Assembly: GCF_013409935.1 (NCBI RefSeq)
Contig: NZ_JACCCO010000001.1
Location: 4,030,001 to 4,094,000 of the forward strand
Direction of reading: 5' to 3'
DNA from: Streptosporangium sandarakinum
GTDB taxonomy: Bacteria > Actinomycetota > Actinomycetes > Streptosporangiales > Streptosporangiaceae
Length of the DNA stretch: 64,000 nucleotides
Part shown: positions 8,006 to 16,366 of the stretch, piece after piece
Layout: each line of letters starts with the position of its first letter
How positions within the stretch are numbered: the stretch's first letter is position 1
Position numbers and translations under genes: made by a program
Notes under the pieces: generated by a model
What the model saw: the letters and a program-made list of their open reading frames with translations, nothing else
Told to the model about the DNA's origin: nothing
Databases searched by the model: none

Positions 8006-8515
8006 ATGCCGAAGATCCTGCTCCTCGTTGACGTCCAGCGCAACATGCTTGAACCTCCGGGCCCGGTGCCCGCCGCGCGGGAGGTCTCGCTCGCCCTCAC
8101 GACCCTGCTGGAACGCGCCCGTACGGCCGGCGCGCCCGTCGTCTTCGTCCGGAACAACGGAGGGGAGGGCGACCCCGACCTCCCCGGCACCCCCGGCTGG
8201 GAGCTCGTCCACGACGTGCTCCCCGGCGAGCACGTGATCGACAAGCACAGCCCCGACGCCTTTCTCGGCACCGGCCTCGCGTCGCTCCTGCAGCCTGCGG
8301 CGCCGCTGGTCGTCGCGGGGATGCAGAGCGAGTGGTGCGTGCGGGCCACGGCCCTGGCGGCTCTGGAGCGGGGCCACCCGGTCACCCTCGTGCGCGGCGC
8401 CCACGCCACCTACGACGCCGGCGAGCCCGCCGCGGCCGTCTCCCGGAGGGTCGAGGAGGAGCTCGCCGCCGCGGGCGTCCGGATCGCCGATCTCGACGAG
8501 GTCACTATGTCGTGA
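8006..8515 (+). CDS. Isochorismatase-family cysteine hydrolase
   Basis: 169 residues, the usual size for a single-domain isochorismatase-like hydrolase. The catalytic triad is visible: Asp9 (LLVDVQ), Lys80 (VIDKHSPDAF) and Cys111 (QSEWCVRATA). Family members hydrolyse amide or enol-ether bonds (nicotinamide, N-carbamoyl compounds, isochorismate); the substrate cannot be told here. The ATG at 8006 lies 6 nt after TAGTGT (7994-7999), so the mRNA is probably leaderless. The last 11 bp overlap the end of the convergent PAP2 gene. Confidence 0.87.
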   Translation: MPKILLLVDVQRNMLEPPGPVPAAREVSLALTTLLERARTAGAPVVFVRNNGGEGDPDLPGTPGWELVHDVLPGEHVIDKHSPDAFLGTGLASLLQPAAPLVVAGMQSEWCVRATALAALERGHPVTLVRGAHATYDAGEPAAAVSRRVEEELAAAGVRIADLDEVTMS

Positions 8516-9248
8516 CCGTGTTCTTCGTGGTCCTCCCGGCGCCGTTCTTCGTGGTGTCCTGGGTGATGACGGGCCGCTCCCCGCCGAGCGGGCGCCTCCG
8601 CAGCAGCGCGTTGGCGGCCACCGCGACGCACACCAGGCCGAGCAGGAGGCCCCAGCTCACGTCGGTCAGGTGGTGCATGCCCCGGTACATCCGCGAGTAG
8701 GCGATCATCAGGGGGATCCCCAGACCGACCGCCCACCACAGCACGTTGAGGATCTTGTAGCGGTGGGTGTGCAGGGTCAGTATCAGCGCGAGGCCGCAGT
8801 AGAAGGCGACGGCCGCGCTGGTGTGGCCGGAGGGGAAGCTGGAGGTGGGGGGCGCGGGGTCCAGGTGCTGCACCTCCGGCCGCTTGCGCTGGGCGAAGAC
8901 CGTGGCCAGCAGGAAGATGGCCGACTGGGAGAAGACGGCCAGCGTCAGGAAGGCCGACTCGTTCCAGCGCTTGAACGCCAACCGGAAGACGATGATGAGC
9001 ACCGCGGTGCCGGCGATGATCGTCGGCATGTCGGAGAAGGCGGTGAAGGTGTCCGTCAGCGAGTTCCAGAAGGCGTTGCGGTCCTTGGTCATCGCCGCGT
9101 TGACCCCCTCGTCGTTCGCGATGAGGGTCGTGGTCTGCAGGACCTTGGTGATGAGGAGCCCGACGCCGATCGTCAGGGCGGCCATGAGGACGAGCGGCAG
9201 GAGGATGAGGCGCGCCGCGTTCTTGAAGTCGATCGACGTTTTCGACAT
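8505..9248 (-). CDS. PAP2-family membrane phosphatase (first of a pair)
   Basis: 247 residues with about six membrane helices. PAP2 motifs 2 and 3 are clear: SSFPSGHTSAA and SRMYRGMHHLTD. Motif 1 ends in RKRP, but the lysine normally seven residues earlier (K-x6-RP) is replaced (Thr). The active site faces outside; substrates are lipid phosphates such as phosphatidate or undecaprenyl pyrophosphate. The ATG at 9248 is 15 bp after the stop of a second PAP2 gene, so the two are co-transcribed. The basic, Thr-rich tail (about 25 residues) is cytosolic. It overlaps the convergent hydrolase by 11 bp. Confidence 0.87.
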   Translation of the reverse strand: MSKTSIDFKNAARLILLPLVLMAALTIGVGLLITKVLQTTTLIANDEGVNAAMTKDRNAFWNSLTDTFTAFSDMPTIIAGTAVLIIVFRLAFKRWNESAFLTLAVFSQSAIFLLATVFAQRKRPEVQHLDPAPPTSSFPSGHTSAAVAFYCGLALILTLHTHRYKILNVLWWAVGLGIPLMIAYSRMYRGMHHLTDVSWGLLLGLVCVAVAANALLRRRPLGGERPVITQDTTKNGAGRTTKNTVTT

Positions 9249-9263
9249 GGCGCGCGAACTACC

Positions 9264-10016
9264 CTAAAACATCTCCTCAGAACGTTCCGGCTCGACACCT
9301 TCCTTGTGCGGTTCGACCGGCCTGCGGCCTTCCTCGCGCCGCCAGCTCTCGAACCCGGCGACGGTCCCGGCGACCACCACCACGCCGAGGGTGAGCCCGG
9401 CGGTCACGTCGCTGAGCCAGTGGACGCCGAGCGCCACCCGCGTGTAGGCGACGAAGATCGAGATGGCCGCCGCGACGATCCACGCGGTCATGCGCGCGGC
9501 CGTGCTCCTCAGGTACGGCAGCAGGATGAGCACGAGGACGCACACCCCCGTCGCTGCCGCCATCGCGTGCCCGGAGGGGAAAGAGGCGCCCGGCGCCGTC
9601 GCCACCGGGTCGGGCAGGACGGGCCGCGCCCGGTTCACGATCTCCTTGACCGCGAGGTTCAGCAGCCCGCTGACGGTGATCGTGACCACCGCCCACACCG
9701 CCAGCCGCCGGGCTCCGCGGTACCAGAGCCACAGGGCCGCGGCCACCACCAGCGCCCGCCACACGTTCGGCCCCAGCACCTCGGTCGCCACGCTCAGGAA
9801 GTGCGTGTAACGGGGCTCCGCGAGGGCGCGGATGTGCAGGCTCCGCGCCACGCTCTCGTCGAGGTCGTTCAGCGGGGTGAAGGAGGAGACGACGAACACC
9901 AGGAGCAGGATGAACGGCACGGCGAACAGCGCGACCAGGGCCACCGCGAGGGTGAGTCGCGTACCCAGACGGCGGTCCGACGCCTTCCTGTCATGGCGGC
10001 CGGGCAACTTGAGCAT
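9264..10016 (-). CDS. PAP2-family membrane phosphatase (second of a pair)
   Basis: 250 residues, with about six membrane helices. All three catalytic motifs are intact: KEIVNRARP (K-x6-RP), SFPSGHAMAA and TRVALGVHWLSD. Likely dephosphorylates isoprenoid or lipid phosphates on the outer face of the membrane, by analogy with BcrC/PgpB-type PAP2 proteins. It precedes the other PAP2 gene by 15 bp in the same direction, making a two-gene operon, and follows a small hypothetical gene by 100 bp. The start used is the ATG at 10016 (TAGGGA directly upstream). Confidence 0.88.
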   Translation of the reverse strand: MLKLPGRHDRKASDRRLGTRLTLAVALVALFAVPFILLLVFVVSSFTPLNDLDESVARSLHIRALAEPRYTHFLSVATEVLGPNVWRALVVAAALWLWYRGARRLAVWAVVTITVSGLLNLAVKEIVNRARPVLPDPVATAPGASFPSGHAMAAATGVCVLVLILLPYLRSTAARMTAWIVAAAISIFVAYTRVALGVHWLSDVTAGLTLGVVVVAGTVAGFESWRREEGRRPVEPHKEGVEPERSEEMF

Positions 10017-10116
10017 TCCCTACGGGTACCCGAGGACGCCCGGATATGCGTGGGAGACCGCAAAAGGGAAGCCGCCGGTTTCCGGTGTCCCGGTCGCGGT
10101 GACCGGGAGGCCGCCG

Positions 10117-10500
10117 TCAGGCGGCGCGCCGGGCCTCGCGCCGGGTGGTCCAGCGCAGAACGTCGCAGTGCCGCCGCTCGGCCTCGGCGAGGGCGGCCTC
10201 TCCGGCGTAGGAGTCGAGTACGGCACGCAGCCACGGCATCTGCTCGGTGACGTCCCGCCACGCCTGGGCCGGGTCACCCGCGCCGAGTTCGAGCAGCGCG
10301 TCCAGGTGCGCCGCGTAGGCGGTCCACCACTGGCGGCTCAGCTCGGCGAGGAACCCGCCCAGGCCGCCGAACTCCTGCTCGATCTCCGGCTCCCACCACG
10401 GCGGCACGGTGGTGGCGCCGGTCTCCTCCAGGTCGCGGAGGACGACACGGGCCAGGGTGCGCCGGCGGCGGACTGCTGCGGAACGTGACAGAGTGCTCAT
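10117..10500 (-). CDS. Hypothetical protein, Trp-rich, about 127 residues
   Basis: Starts at the ATG at 10500 after GTGAGGC. The N-terminus is basic (RRRRTLARVVLRDLEE), then comes PPWWEPEIEQEFGGLGGFLAELSRQWW and a helical C-terminal half ending in basic residues. Trp is unusually frequent (eight or so). No transmembrane segment or known motif. It is 100 bp upstream of the PAP2 pair on the same strand and could be the first gene of that unit. I do not recognise a family. Confidence 0.65.
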   Translation of the reverse strand: MSTLSRSAAVRRRRTLARVVLRDLEETGATTVPPWWEPEIEQEFGGLGGFLAELSRQWWTAYAAHLDALLELGAGDPAQAWRDVTEQMPWLRAVLDSYAGEAALAEAERRHCDVLRWTTRREARRAA

Positions 10501-10660
10501 ATGCCTCACTCTGCCGTCTTCCACTTGCTGATCACTTAAAACCCTGTTGACGGCGGTTGCGGGGGTGTGCCCGGACGGCGCCCGGGGTGTGCCGGACTGT
10601 GCCCGGGGATGTTCCGGAGCGTGCCCCGGGACGCGCCGGACGGCGGCCCGCCGGGAGCGA

Positions 10661-10690
10661 TTGGCCCAAGGCACCGGACGGCACTAGTCT
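10661..10690 (+). promoter_or_regulatory. Sigma-70-type promoter, TTGGCC-18 bp-TAGTCT
   Basis: A -35 like TTGGCC (10661-10666) and a -10 TAGTCT (10685-10690) are separated by 18 bp. It points rightwards at the small ORF at 10753 inside an otherwise gene-free 650-bp stretch (10501-11150). The rest of that stretch is low-complexity GC repeats (CCGGCCCGG around 10900-10960). Confidence 0.45.
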
Positions 10691-10752
10691 TTGCCGCAGA
10701 TCATTCCGCCTTGCGTCCGCGGAGCTACCTCGGCTCGGAGGAAGCTTTTCCC

Positions 10753-10884
10753 ATGGCTCAAGGTGATGGACCATCCCGGCCCGTCGGCTACGACCCGGAC
10801 CCCTCGCGCGGTGTTCCCCGCGCCGGCGCGCGCGGGCGGCACGTCGACCGGCCGCCCGGAATCCGGCGGCCGGACCGGCCGTGA
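10753..10884 (+). CDS. Possible small protein (43 residues)
   Basis: ATG at 10753 with GGAGGAAG about 10 bases upstream and a plausible promoter at 10661-10690. The predicted peptide is polar and rich in Gly, Pro, Arg and Asp (MAQGDGPSRPVGYDPDPSRG at its start), with no motif or membrane segment. The ribosome site and promoter are the only support; such ORFs are common by chance in high-GC DNA. Confidence 0.3.
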   Translation: MAQGDGPSRPVGYDPDPSRGVPRAGARGRHVDRPPGIRRPDRP

Positions 10885-11068
10885 CCGGGCTCCCGGCCCC
10901 GGCCCGGCCCGGCCCGGTTCACGAACCCGGGCGATCCGGTTCCCCGGCCCGGCCCGGTTCGCGGGATCCGATCGGTCCGGTTCCGGGTCCGGAACGGCCG
11001 TGAACGGCAGCCCGTGAAACCCCGGCAGGAGAGCGTCCCATTGGACTCGCGGTGGCCGCCCCAAAGGT

Positions 11069-11081
11069 AATAACCGTTATT
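11069..11081. promoter_or_regulatory. AATAAC-C-GTTATT palindrome upstream of the GAF-ANTAR gene
   Basis: A perfect 6-1-6 inverted repeat sits 70-82 bp before the GAF-ANTAR start. It stands out from its surroundings because it is AT-rich in a GC-rich stretch. Likely a protein-binding site controlling that gene; binder unknown. Confidence 0.5.
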
Positions 11082-11150
11082 TCTCCTATTTCTGGGCAGT
11101 CGTAACGCTCACGTCAAGTAGGTAGGCCGACGCTGAAAGGCGCCACACAT

Positions 11151-11864
11151 ATGACCCATGTCGATCCGGACTCACTGGTCGCGAGTCTCAGACGTCTCCA
11201 GACGGCCTCGTCCGCCCAGGGGAAGGGCATCGTCCACCAGCTGGAGCGGGCCGTGGACGTCGTGGACACCCTCTTCGGCTACTCGGGCGCCGGCCTGATG
11301 TTCGCCGAGGAGGGCGGCAAACTGCGCTACCTGGTCGCCACCGACGACCGGGGACGCAGCCTCGAAGGCGCGCAGCTCCACCTCGGCCAGGGCCCGTGCG
11401 TGTCGGCCTACGCGGAGAACACCGCGGTCACCTCGACCGACGTGCACTCGGACCCGCGCTGGCCGAAGCTCGCCGACCTGCTCCACCCCGAGGTGCGGGC
11501 GGTCGCCGGGGTCCCGGTACGGCTCGGCGGCGACCCCGTGGGCACCCTGAACGTCTACCAGTCGGAGCCGTACGAGTGGGACGAGTCGGATGTCCAGGCC
11601 CTCTACGCCTACGCGGACGTGATCGAGCAGCTTCTCAGCGCCGCGATGGCCGCCGAGGAGAAGAGCGCCCTGGCCGAGCAGCTCCAGTACGCCCTGGACT
11701 ACCGGGTCGTCATCGAGCGGGCCATCGGCTACCTGATGGGCAAACACGACCTCACCGCGGCCCAGGCGTTCACCGGGCTGCGCAAGCGGGCCAGGGACAG
11801 CCGCCGCCGGGTGGCCGATCTCGCGGCCGAGGTGCTGGGCGAGGGGGCGGGCGAGCCGAGGTGA
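11151..11864 (+). CDS. GAF-ANTAR regulatory protein (RNA-binding antiterminator type)
   Basis: 237 residues. Residues about 20-165 form a GAF sensor domain (GLMFAEEGGKLRYLVATDD, LGQGPCVSAY, VPVRLGGDPVGTLNVY). Residues about 172-228 are an ANTAR domain with the typical three helices (ALDYRVVIERAIGYLMGKHDLTAAQAFTGLRKRARD). ANTAR domains bind paired RNA hairpins and prevent transcription termination; the GAF domain senses an unknown ligand. The start is the ATG at 11151 with GAAAGG upstream. A strong hairpin (11981-12002) lies between it and pyrD. Expression is probably controlled at the 11069-11081 palindrome. Confidence 0.9.
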   Translation: MTHVDPDSLVASLRRLQTASSAQGKGIVHQLERAVDVVDTLFGYSGAGLMFAEEGGKLRYLVATDDRGRSLEGAQLHLGQGPCVSAYAENTAVTSTDVHSDPRWPKLADLLHPEVRAVAGVPVRLGGDPVGTLNVYQSEPYEWDESDVQALYAYADVIEQLLSAAMAAEEKSALAEQLQYALDYRVVIERAIGYLMGKHDLTAAQAFTGLRKRARDSRRRVADLAAEVLGEGAGEPR

Positions 11865-11980
11865 GCGCGCGCTCCGCGACGACCGGCCGGGGCGAGCAGG
11901 CACCCCGCGGCCGGCCGGGCCGGGCGGACGCCCCGCGGCGGACGGCGGGCACCCCGCGGCCGGCCTGAGCGGGCGTCCAC

Positions 11981-12002
11981 CGGCGAGCCGTACCGCTCGC
12001 CG
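11981..12002. terminator. Hairpin between the GAF-ANTAR gene and pyrD
   Basis: CGGCGAGC (11981-11988) pairs with GCTCGCCG (11995-12002) around a 6-base loop. It could end the upstream transcript; it also overlaps where a pyrD -35 box would be. Confidence 0.45.
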
Positions 12003-12023
12003 GGGGCACTAACCTGATCGGTG

Positions 12024-13163
12024 ATGTATCGATTCGTGTTCACGCAGGTCCTCAGCCGCTTCGACCCGGAGGATGTGCACCATCTGACGGTCCGCGCGCT
12101 CCACCTCCTGTCGGTGACGCCCGCGGTCAAGCGGCTCGTCCACCGGCGGCTCGCCCCCCGCGACCCCGCCCTGCGCGTGCGGGCGTTCGGCGTGCACTTC
12201 CCCGGCCCGTTCGGGCTGGCGGCGGGCTTCGACAAGGACGCCGGGTGCGTGGAGGCCATGTCCGCGCTCGGCTTCGGCCACGTCGAGGTGGGCACGATCA
12301 CCGCGCACGCCCAGCCGGGCAACGCCAGGCCCCGCCTGTTCCGCGTCCCCCGCGCCCGCGGCATCGTCAACCGGATGGGCTTCAACAACGCCGGGGCGGG
12401 CGCGGCGGCCCGGGTGCTGAGCCGGCCGCGCGGGGTCCCGGCCGTCGTGGGCGTCAACATCGGCAAGACCAAGGTCGTGCCCGAGTCCGAGGCCGTCCAG
12501 GACTACGTCACGAGCGCCAGGGAGCTCGCCCCGCTGGCCGACTACCTCGTCGTCAACGTCAGCTCCCCGAACACCCCCGGCCTGCGCGACCTGCAGGCCG
12601 TCGAGCTCCTGCGGCCGCTGCTCGCGGCGGTCAAGGAGGTCGCCGACGCCACCCCCCGCCGCACCCCGCTGCTGGTCAAGATCGCTCCGGACCTGGCCGA
12701 CGACGACGTCGACGCGATCGCCGACCTGGCCCTCGATCTCGGCCTCGACGGCATCATCGCCACCAACACCACGATCCGCCGCGACCTGGACGCCGCCGGG
12801 CGGGGCGGCCGGCCCGACGAGCACTGGAACGAGACCGGCGGGCTGTCCGGCCGTCCGCTGAAGGACCGCTCGCTGGAGGTGCTGCGCAGGCTGCGCGCCC
12901 GGGTGGGCGACCGCCTGACGCTCGTCTCGGTGGGCGGCGTGGAGGACGCCGACGACGTCTGGGAGCGCCTGCTCGCCGGGGCCACCCTCGTCCAGGGCTA
13001 CAGCGCGATGATCTACGAGGGGCCGCTGTGGGCCCACCGGATCCACCGCGAGCTGTCCCGCCGGCTGCGCCGCCGCGGCGTCACCGACCTGCGAGAGGTC
13101 ATCGGCCTCACGGCGACCGGAGCCGATACCCTCACCGGAGGAAACGAGGGTTGGAGGCGCTGA
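12024..13163 (+). CDS. pyrD: Dihydroorotate dehydrogenase (quinone), class 2
   Basis: 379 residues; catalyses oxidation of dihydroorotate to orotate with FMN and passes electrons to quinones, the fourth step of UMP synthesis. Class 2 is shown by the N-terminal amphipathic extension ([19 protein letters not shown]) that docks on the membrane, by [21 protein letters not shown] split over the FMN site, and by [14 protein letters not shown] with the catalytic Ser. The FMN/phosphate part is [18 protein letters not shown]. The start is the ATG at 12024 (a GTG at 12021 is in frame); TAACCT (12010-12015) directly upstream suggests a leaderless mRNA. The stop overlaps the next start by one base. Confidence 0.95.
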   Translation: MYRFVFTQVLSRFDPEDVHHLTVRALHLLSVTPAVKRLVHRRLAPRDPALRVRAFGVHFPGPFGLAAGFDKDAGCVEAMSALGFGHVEVGTITAHAQPGNARPRLFRVPRARGIVNRMGFNNAGAGAAARVLSRPRGVPAVVGVNIGKTKVVPESEAVQDYVTSARELAPLADYLVVNVSSPNTPGLRDLQAVELLRPLLAAVKEVADATPRRTPLLVKIAPDLADDDVDAIADLALDLGLDGIIATNTTIRRDLDAAGRGGRPDEHWNETGGLSGRPLKDRSLEVLRRLRARVGDRLTLVSVGGVEDADDVWERLLAGATLVQGYSAMIYEGPLWAHRIHRELSRRLRRRGVTDLREVIGLTATGADTLTGGNEGWRR

Positions 13164-13366
13164 TGAGTGTGATCACGTATACCGTCACCGGGATGACCTG
13201 CGGCCACTGCGTCAGCTCGGTCAAGGAGGAGGTCGGCGAGGTCCCCGGGGTCACCGGGGTCGAGGTCGACCTGGGAAGCGGCCGGGTCGAGGTCTCCGGC
13301 GACTCCCCCGACGACGCGGCGATCCGCGCCGCGATCAAGGAGGCCGGCTACGAGGTCGCCGGCTGA
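13163..13366 (+). CDS. Heavy-metal-associated (CopZ-like) protein
   Basis: 67 residues forming a single ferredoxin-like HMA domain, with the metal motif GMTCGHC (Cys13 and Cys16). It would bind Cu(I), or another soft metal, in the cytosol and hand it to a P-type ATPase or regulator; no such partner is in the window. The ATG shares its A with the TGA of pyrD (TGATG), so translation is coupled to pyrD, an odd pairing that may only mark a shared transcript. Confidence 0.9.
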   Translation: MSVITYTVTGMTCGHCVSSVKEEVGEVPGVTGVEVDLGSGRVEVSGDSPDDAAIRAAIKEAGYEVAG

Positions 13367-13388
13367 CCCGCGCCCCGGCCGGCGCGGG
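13367..13388 (+). terminator. Hairpin after the pyrD-HMA operon
   Basis: CCCGCGCC (13367-13374) and GGCGCGGG (13381-13388) form an 8-bp stem with a 6-base loop starting right at the stop codon of the HMA gene; convergent with the GH20 gene. Confidence 0.5.
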
Positions 13389-13442
13389 CCGTACGGCGCG
13401 GCGCCCCGGACCCGGCGTCGCGCGGACGACCCGCGCGGCCGG

Positions 13443-15098
13443 TCAGGCCCCGTCTCCGGCGATGCTGGGCCGCGTGGAGTCGGCGAGGTGGGTCATCTCC
13501 TCCAGCCGCCGCATGACCTCCTCCACCTTGACGGCCCGCGGCCGGTGGCGGCGGTGGCCCGCGCCGCCGAGCTGCCAGGGGCGCGGCCCGGACGGCGGGC
13601 GGTACTCGACGCCCAGCGCGTCCAGGCGGTCCAGGTGGCGGGTGAGCCGTTCCGGGAAGTCGGCGCCGGCCGCGCCGGACCAGGTGACCTCGGCCAGCGC
13701 GCAGCCGCGGGGCCAGGCGCGGTAGTCCACCGCCCGTCCGTCGGGCAGTCGCTCACTCCACAGCTGGAACTGCGCCCCCAGCACGCGCCCGCGCTGCCCG
13801 GCCGTCCACGAGGACGGCGCCGGGTCGAAGGCCGCCACGTCCGCCAGGGTGATCGCGTCACCGATGGCGATCGGCTCGTCCTCCGAGGCGGACTCGGCGT
13901 AGTCGAAGTACAGCGGGAAGACCGGCGTCTGCACCACGTCGTGGCCCGCCTCGGCGGCGCGCCGGGCCACTCCCGTCCCGCGCCAGGGCATCACGATCGT
14001 GTCGGTCCGCAGCGCGCCGCTGACGAACGCCTCGTCCCAGACGACCGCCCGGCTGCCCCGCCCGGCCAGCTCGTCCGCCAGTCGCCGCAGGAACCAGGCG
14101 TGCAGGTCGCTCGGCTCGGCGAGCCCCAGCTCCTCGCGGAACGCGGTGATGGCCGGTGAGGCGGCCCAGTCGTCCAGCACGCACTCGTCGCCGCCGATGT
14201 GCACGTAGGGCGTCTCGCCCAGCGCGCCGAGCAGCTCGTCGAACACGGCGGTCAGGAACTCGATCGTCTCCGGCAGCGGGGACAGGATCGCGGGGGAGAT
14301 GCCCCAGCGGTCCAGCACGGTGAAGGGCGCGGGCTCCCGGCCGTCCGCGGCCCGCGCGCCGAGCGAGGGGTAGGCGGCGAGGATCGCCGAGGCGTGACCG
14401 GGCACGTCGATCTCCGGCACGACCGTAACGGCCCTGGCCCTGGCGTAGGCGGCGATCTCCGTGAGGTCGCCGAGCGTGTAGTGGCCGCCGTGCGGCACCT
14501 CGTCGAAGGCGTCCTCCTCGCCGCGGAGGCTGGTGATCGTACGCGGCCGGTGCGAGCCGATCTCGTGCAGCCGGGGCGCGACACGGCTCTCGATCCGCCA
14601 GCCCTGGTCGTCGACCAGGTGCAGGTGGAGCCGGTTCAGCTTGTGCGCCGCCATGAGGTCGACCATCCGCAGCACCTCGCGCTTGGGCAGGAAGTGCCGT
14701 GCCACGTCCAGATGGACTCCGCGCCAGGAGAACGCGGGCGCGTCCTCGACCCGGCCGCACGGCACCGTCCACGAGTCGCGGGCCGTCGCGGCGCGGAACG
14801 CCTCGGCGCCCAGCGCCTGCCGCAGCGTCTGGCCCGCGTAGAACGCGCCTGCCCGGCCGCCGGCCGTGATCCGGACACCCTCGGGCGTCACCTCCAGCGC
14901 GTAGGCCTCCTCGCCCAGCGCCGGGTCCTCCGTCACCGTGACCGGCCCGTGCCCGGCGGGACGCAGGTCCAGCACGGGCAGCGCCCGGCGCAGGGAGTCC
15001 ACCGGTCCGACGGGGCCCGTGACGCCCGCCCCGGAGGGAAGGTCGAAGGACCCGCCGGTCCGGTCGAAGCGGACAGGACGCGGCAGAAGATCAGTCAT
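13443..15098 (-). CDS. Beta-N-acetylhexosaminidase, GH20
   Basis: 551 residues. An N-terminal GH20b domain (residues about 1-118) precedes the TIM barrel. The catalytic Asp-Glu pair is D304-E305 in HIGGDEC; the substrate-assisted mechanism forms an oxazoline. Other conserved blocks are SWRGVHLDVARHFLPK, HLHLVDDQGWRIE and PEIDVPGHASAI. It removes terminal GlcNAc/GalNAc from chitooligosaccharides or glycans. No signal peptide, so intracellular, acting on imported chitobiose or recycled cell wall. A LacI-family gene lies 1.4 kb upstream on the same strand, with the amidase gene and a small gene between. ATG at 15098 after a GAAGG. Confidence 0.92.
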   Translation of the reverse strand: MTDLLPRPVRFDRTGGSFDLPSGAGVTGPVGPVDSLRRALPVLDLRPAGHGPVTVTEDPALGEEAYALEVTPEGVRITAGGRAGAFYAGQTLRQALGAEAFRAATARDSWTVPCGRVEDAPAFSWRGVHLDVARHFLPKREVLRMVDLMAAHKLNRLHLHLVDDQGWRIESRVAPRLHEIGSHRPRTITSLRGEEDAFDEVPHGGHYTLGDLTEIAAYARARAVTVVPEIDVPGHASAILAAYPSLGARAADGREPAPFTVLDRWGISPAILSPLPETIEFLTAVFDELLGALGETPYVHIGGDECVLDDWAASPAITAFREELGLAEPSDLHAWFLRRLADELAGRGSRAVVWDEAFVSGALRTDTIVMPWRGTGVARRAAEAGHDVVQTPVFPLYFDYAESASEDEPIAIGDAITLADVAAFDPAPSSWTAGQRGRVLGAQFQLWSERLPDGRAVDYRAWPRGCALAEVTWSGAAGADFPERLTRHLDRLDALGVEYRPPSGPRPWQLGGAGHRRHRPRAVKVEEVMRRLEEMTHLADSTRPSIAGDGA

Positions 15099-15166
15099 GC
15101 CTTCAGATCATGCCAATCCCGGCCGGACCGCGCACCCCCCGGACGGTCCGGCGGCGAGGCCGCGTG

Positions 15167-16045
15167 TCACCTCAGGTAGGTCTGCAGCCCGTTGGCCAGG
15201 GCGGTGGCGATCCGCTGCCGGAATTCCGGGCTCTCCAGCTTGGCGGCGTCACCGGCGTTGCGCATGTTGCCGGTCTCGATGAAGATCTTCGGAACCGTGG
15301 AGAGGTTCAGCCCGCCCAGGTCGTTGCGGAAGCTCAGCGCCTTGGAGCCGACGTAGGTGGAGTACGGGATGCCGGTGCCCGAGCGGTAGGCGTTCCTGAC
15401 GTCGATGCCGAGCCGCCGGGAGTCGGCCACCACCGGGTCGACCGGGCCGCCGATCTTCTTCGGAATGATCACGTGGAAGCCGTGGTCGGCCGGGCCCGCG
15501 CCGTCGGCGTGGATGGAGATCGCCGCGTTCGCCTTCGCCTTGTTGCCGATGGCGGCCCGCTCGGTGATGCATGGGCCCACGCCGTTGTTGCCGTGCCTGG
15601 TGAGCTTCACCGTCGCGCCCCGGCTTTCGAGGATCTTCTCCAGCCGCCGGGAGACGTCCCAGGTGAAGGCCGCCTCGCTGTAACCGCTGTTGGTGGCGGT
15701 GCCGGTGGTGTCGCACGCCTTGCGCTGGGTCAGGACGTCGACCTGCTTGTTGATCTTCGCTGGGTACTTGTAGTTGGCCCCGTTGTGGCCCGGGTCGATG
15801 ACCACGGTCTTGCCGCTCAGCGGCTTCGCCGAGGTGGTCCCGGCCGCCGGCGGGGTGGTCCGCGCCGTGGTCGCCGGGGCTGTCTCCGCCGCGGGACCGC
15901 TCGGGGCCGTCGCCGGATTCGCCGCGCGGGGCGCGGGCTCCGCGTCACGCGCCGGACCCGCGGCGGTGGCACCGCCACCGCACGCGGCGGCGCTCAGGCC
16001 GCAGGCGACGAGGGCCGTCGCCAGTGCTTTACTGGTCACGCTCAT
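15167..16045 (-). CDS. N-acetylmuramoyl-L-alanine amidase (Amidase_3), lipoprotein
   Basis: 292 residues from the ATG at 16045 (GAGGGGG adjacent). A short lipoprotein signal ends in LVAC (Cys15; a second candidate is Cys22). A long Ala/Pro/Thr linker (about 25-80) spans the wall. The zinc amidase domain starts at KTVVIDPGHNG (first His) and contains a conserved Glu in the SGYSEAAF region, the second His in SIHADG, and the catalytic Glu in IETGNMRN. It cleaves the bond between MurNAc and the stem peptide of peptidoglycan outside the membrane. Surplus Cys residues near the active site (CDTT, GPCITER) may form a disulphide. Confidence 0.92.
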   Translation of the reverse strand: MSVTSKALATALVACGLSAAACGGGATAAGPARDAEPAPRAANPATAPSGPAAETAPATTARTTPPAAGTTSAKPLSGKTVVIDPGHNGANYKYPAKINKQVDVLTQRKACDTTGTATNSGYSEAAFTWDVSRRLEKILESRGATVKLTRHGNNGVGPCITERAAIGNKAKANAAISIHADGAGPADHGFHVIIPKKIGGPVDPVVADSRRLGIDVRNAYRSGTGIPYSTYVGSKALSFRNDLGGLNLSTVPKIFIETGNMRNAGDAAKLESPEFRQRIATALANGLQTYLR

Positions 16046-16107
16046 CCCCCTCGAAGGAGTCGTCAACCACCCAACTTACGTGGCTCGGAACGTGACCGGC
16101 GCCACCG

Positions 16108-16356
16108 TCACCAGACGTGGTCGCCCATCTCCTGTTTGGTGAGGAGCGAGGCGAGCTCCCGGGCGTCCTCGGCGTCCAGCCCCAGGACCACGCGCGGGCG
16201 CCCCCACGGATGGTCGATCGAATGGGCCACGTAACTCGCCACGGACTCGGCGCCGACGTCTCCGGCGCGGCCTCGGGCGGCCCTCCAGTGTGCCCACGCC
16301 CGCTCCAACTCGGCGGCCGCGCGCTGGGCGCATGAAACCAGTTCTGGATCACGCAT
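16108..16356 (-). CDS. Small hypothetical protein (82 residues) with hairpin over its ribosome site
   Basis: ATG at 16356 with an excellent AGGAGGGGG site six bases upstream. The protein has an Ala-rich N-terminal helix (CAQRAAAELERAWAHWRAARG) and a second part with HSIDHPWGRPRVVLGLDAEDARELASLL. The D-A-E-D-A-R-E-L-A-S-L-L pattern is a helix. No membrane segment, no known family. Its ribosome site is half of a perfect inverted repeat (16367-16383), so translation may be controlled by an RNA hairpin. It is 63 bp upstream of the amidase gene on the same strand. Confidence 0.7.
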   Translation of the reverse strand: MRDPELVSCAQRAAAELERAWAHWRAARGRAGDVGAESVASYVAHSIDHPWGRPRVVLGLDAEDARELASLLTKQEMGDHVW

Positions 16357-16366
16357 CGTCAACCCC

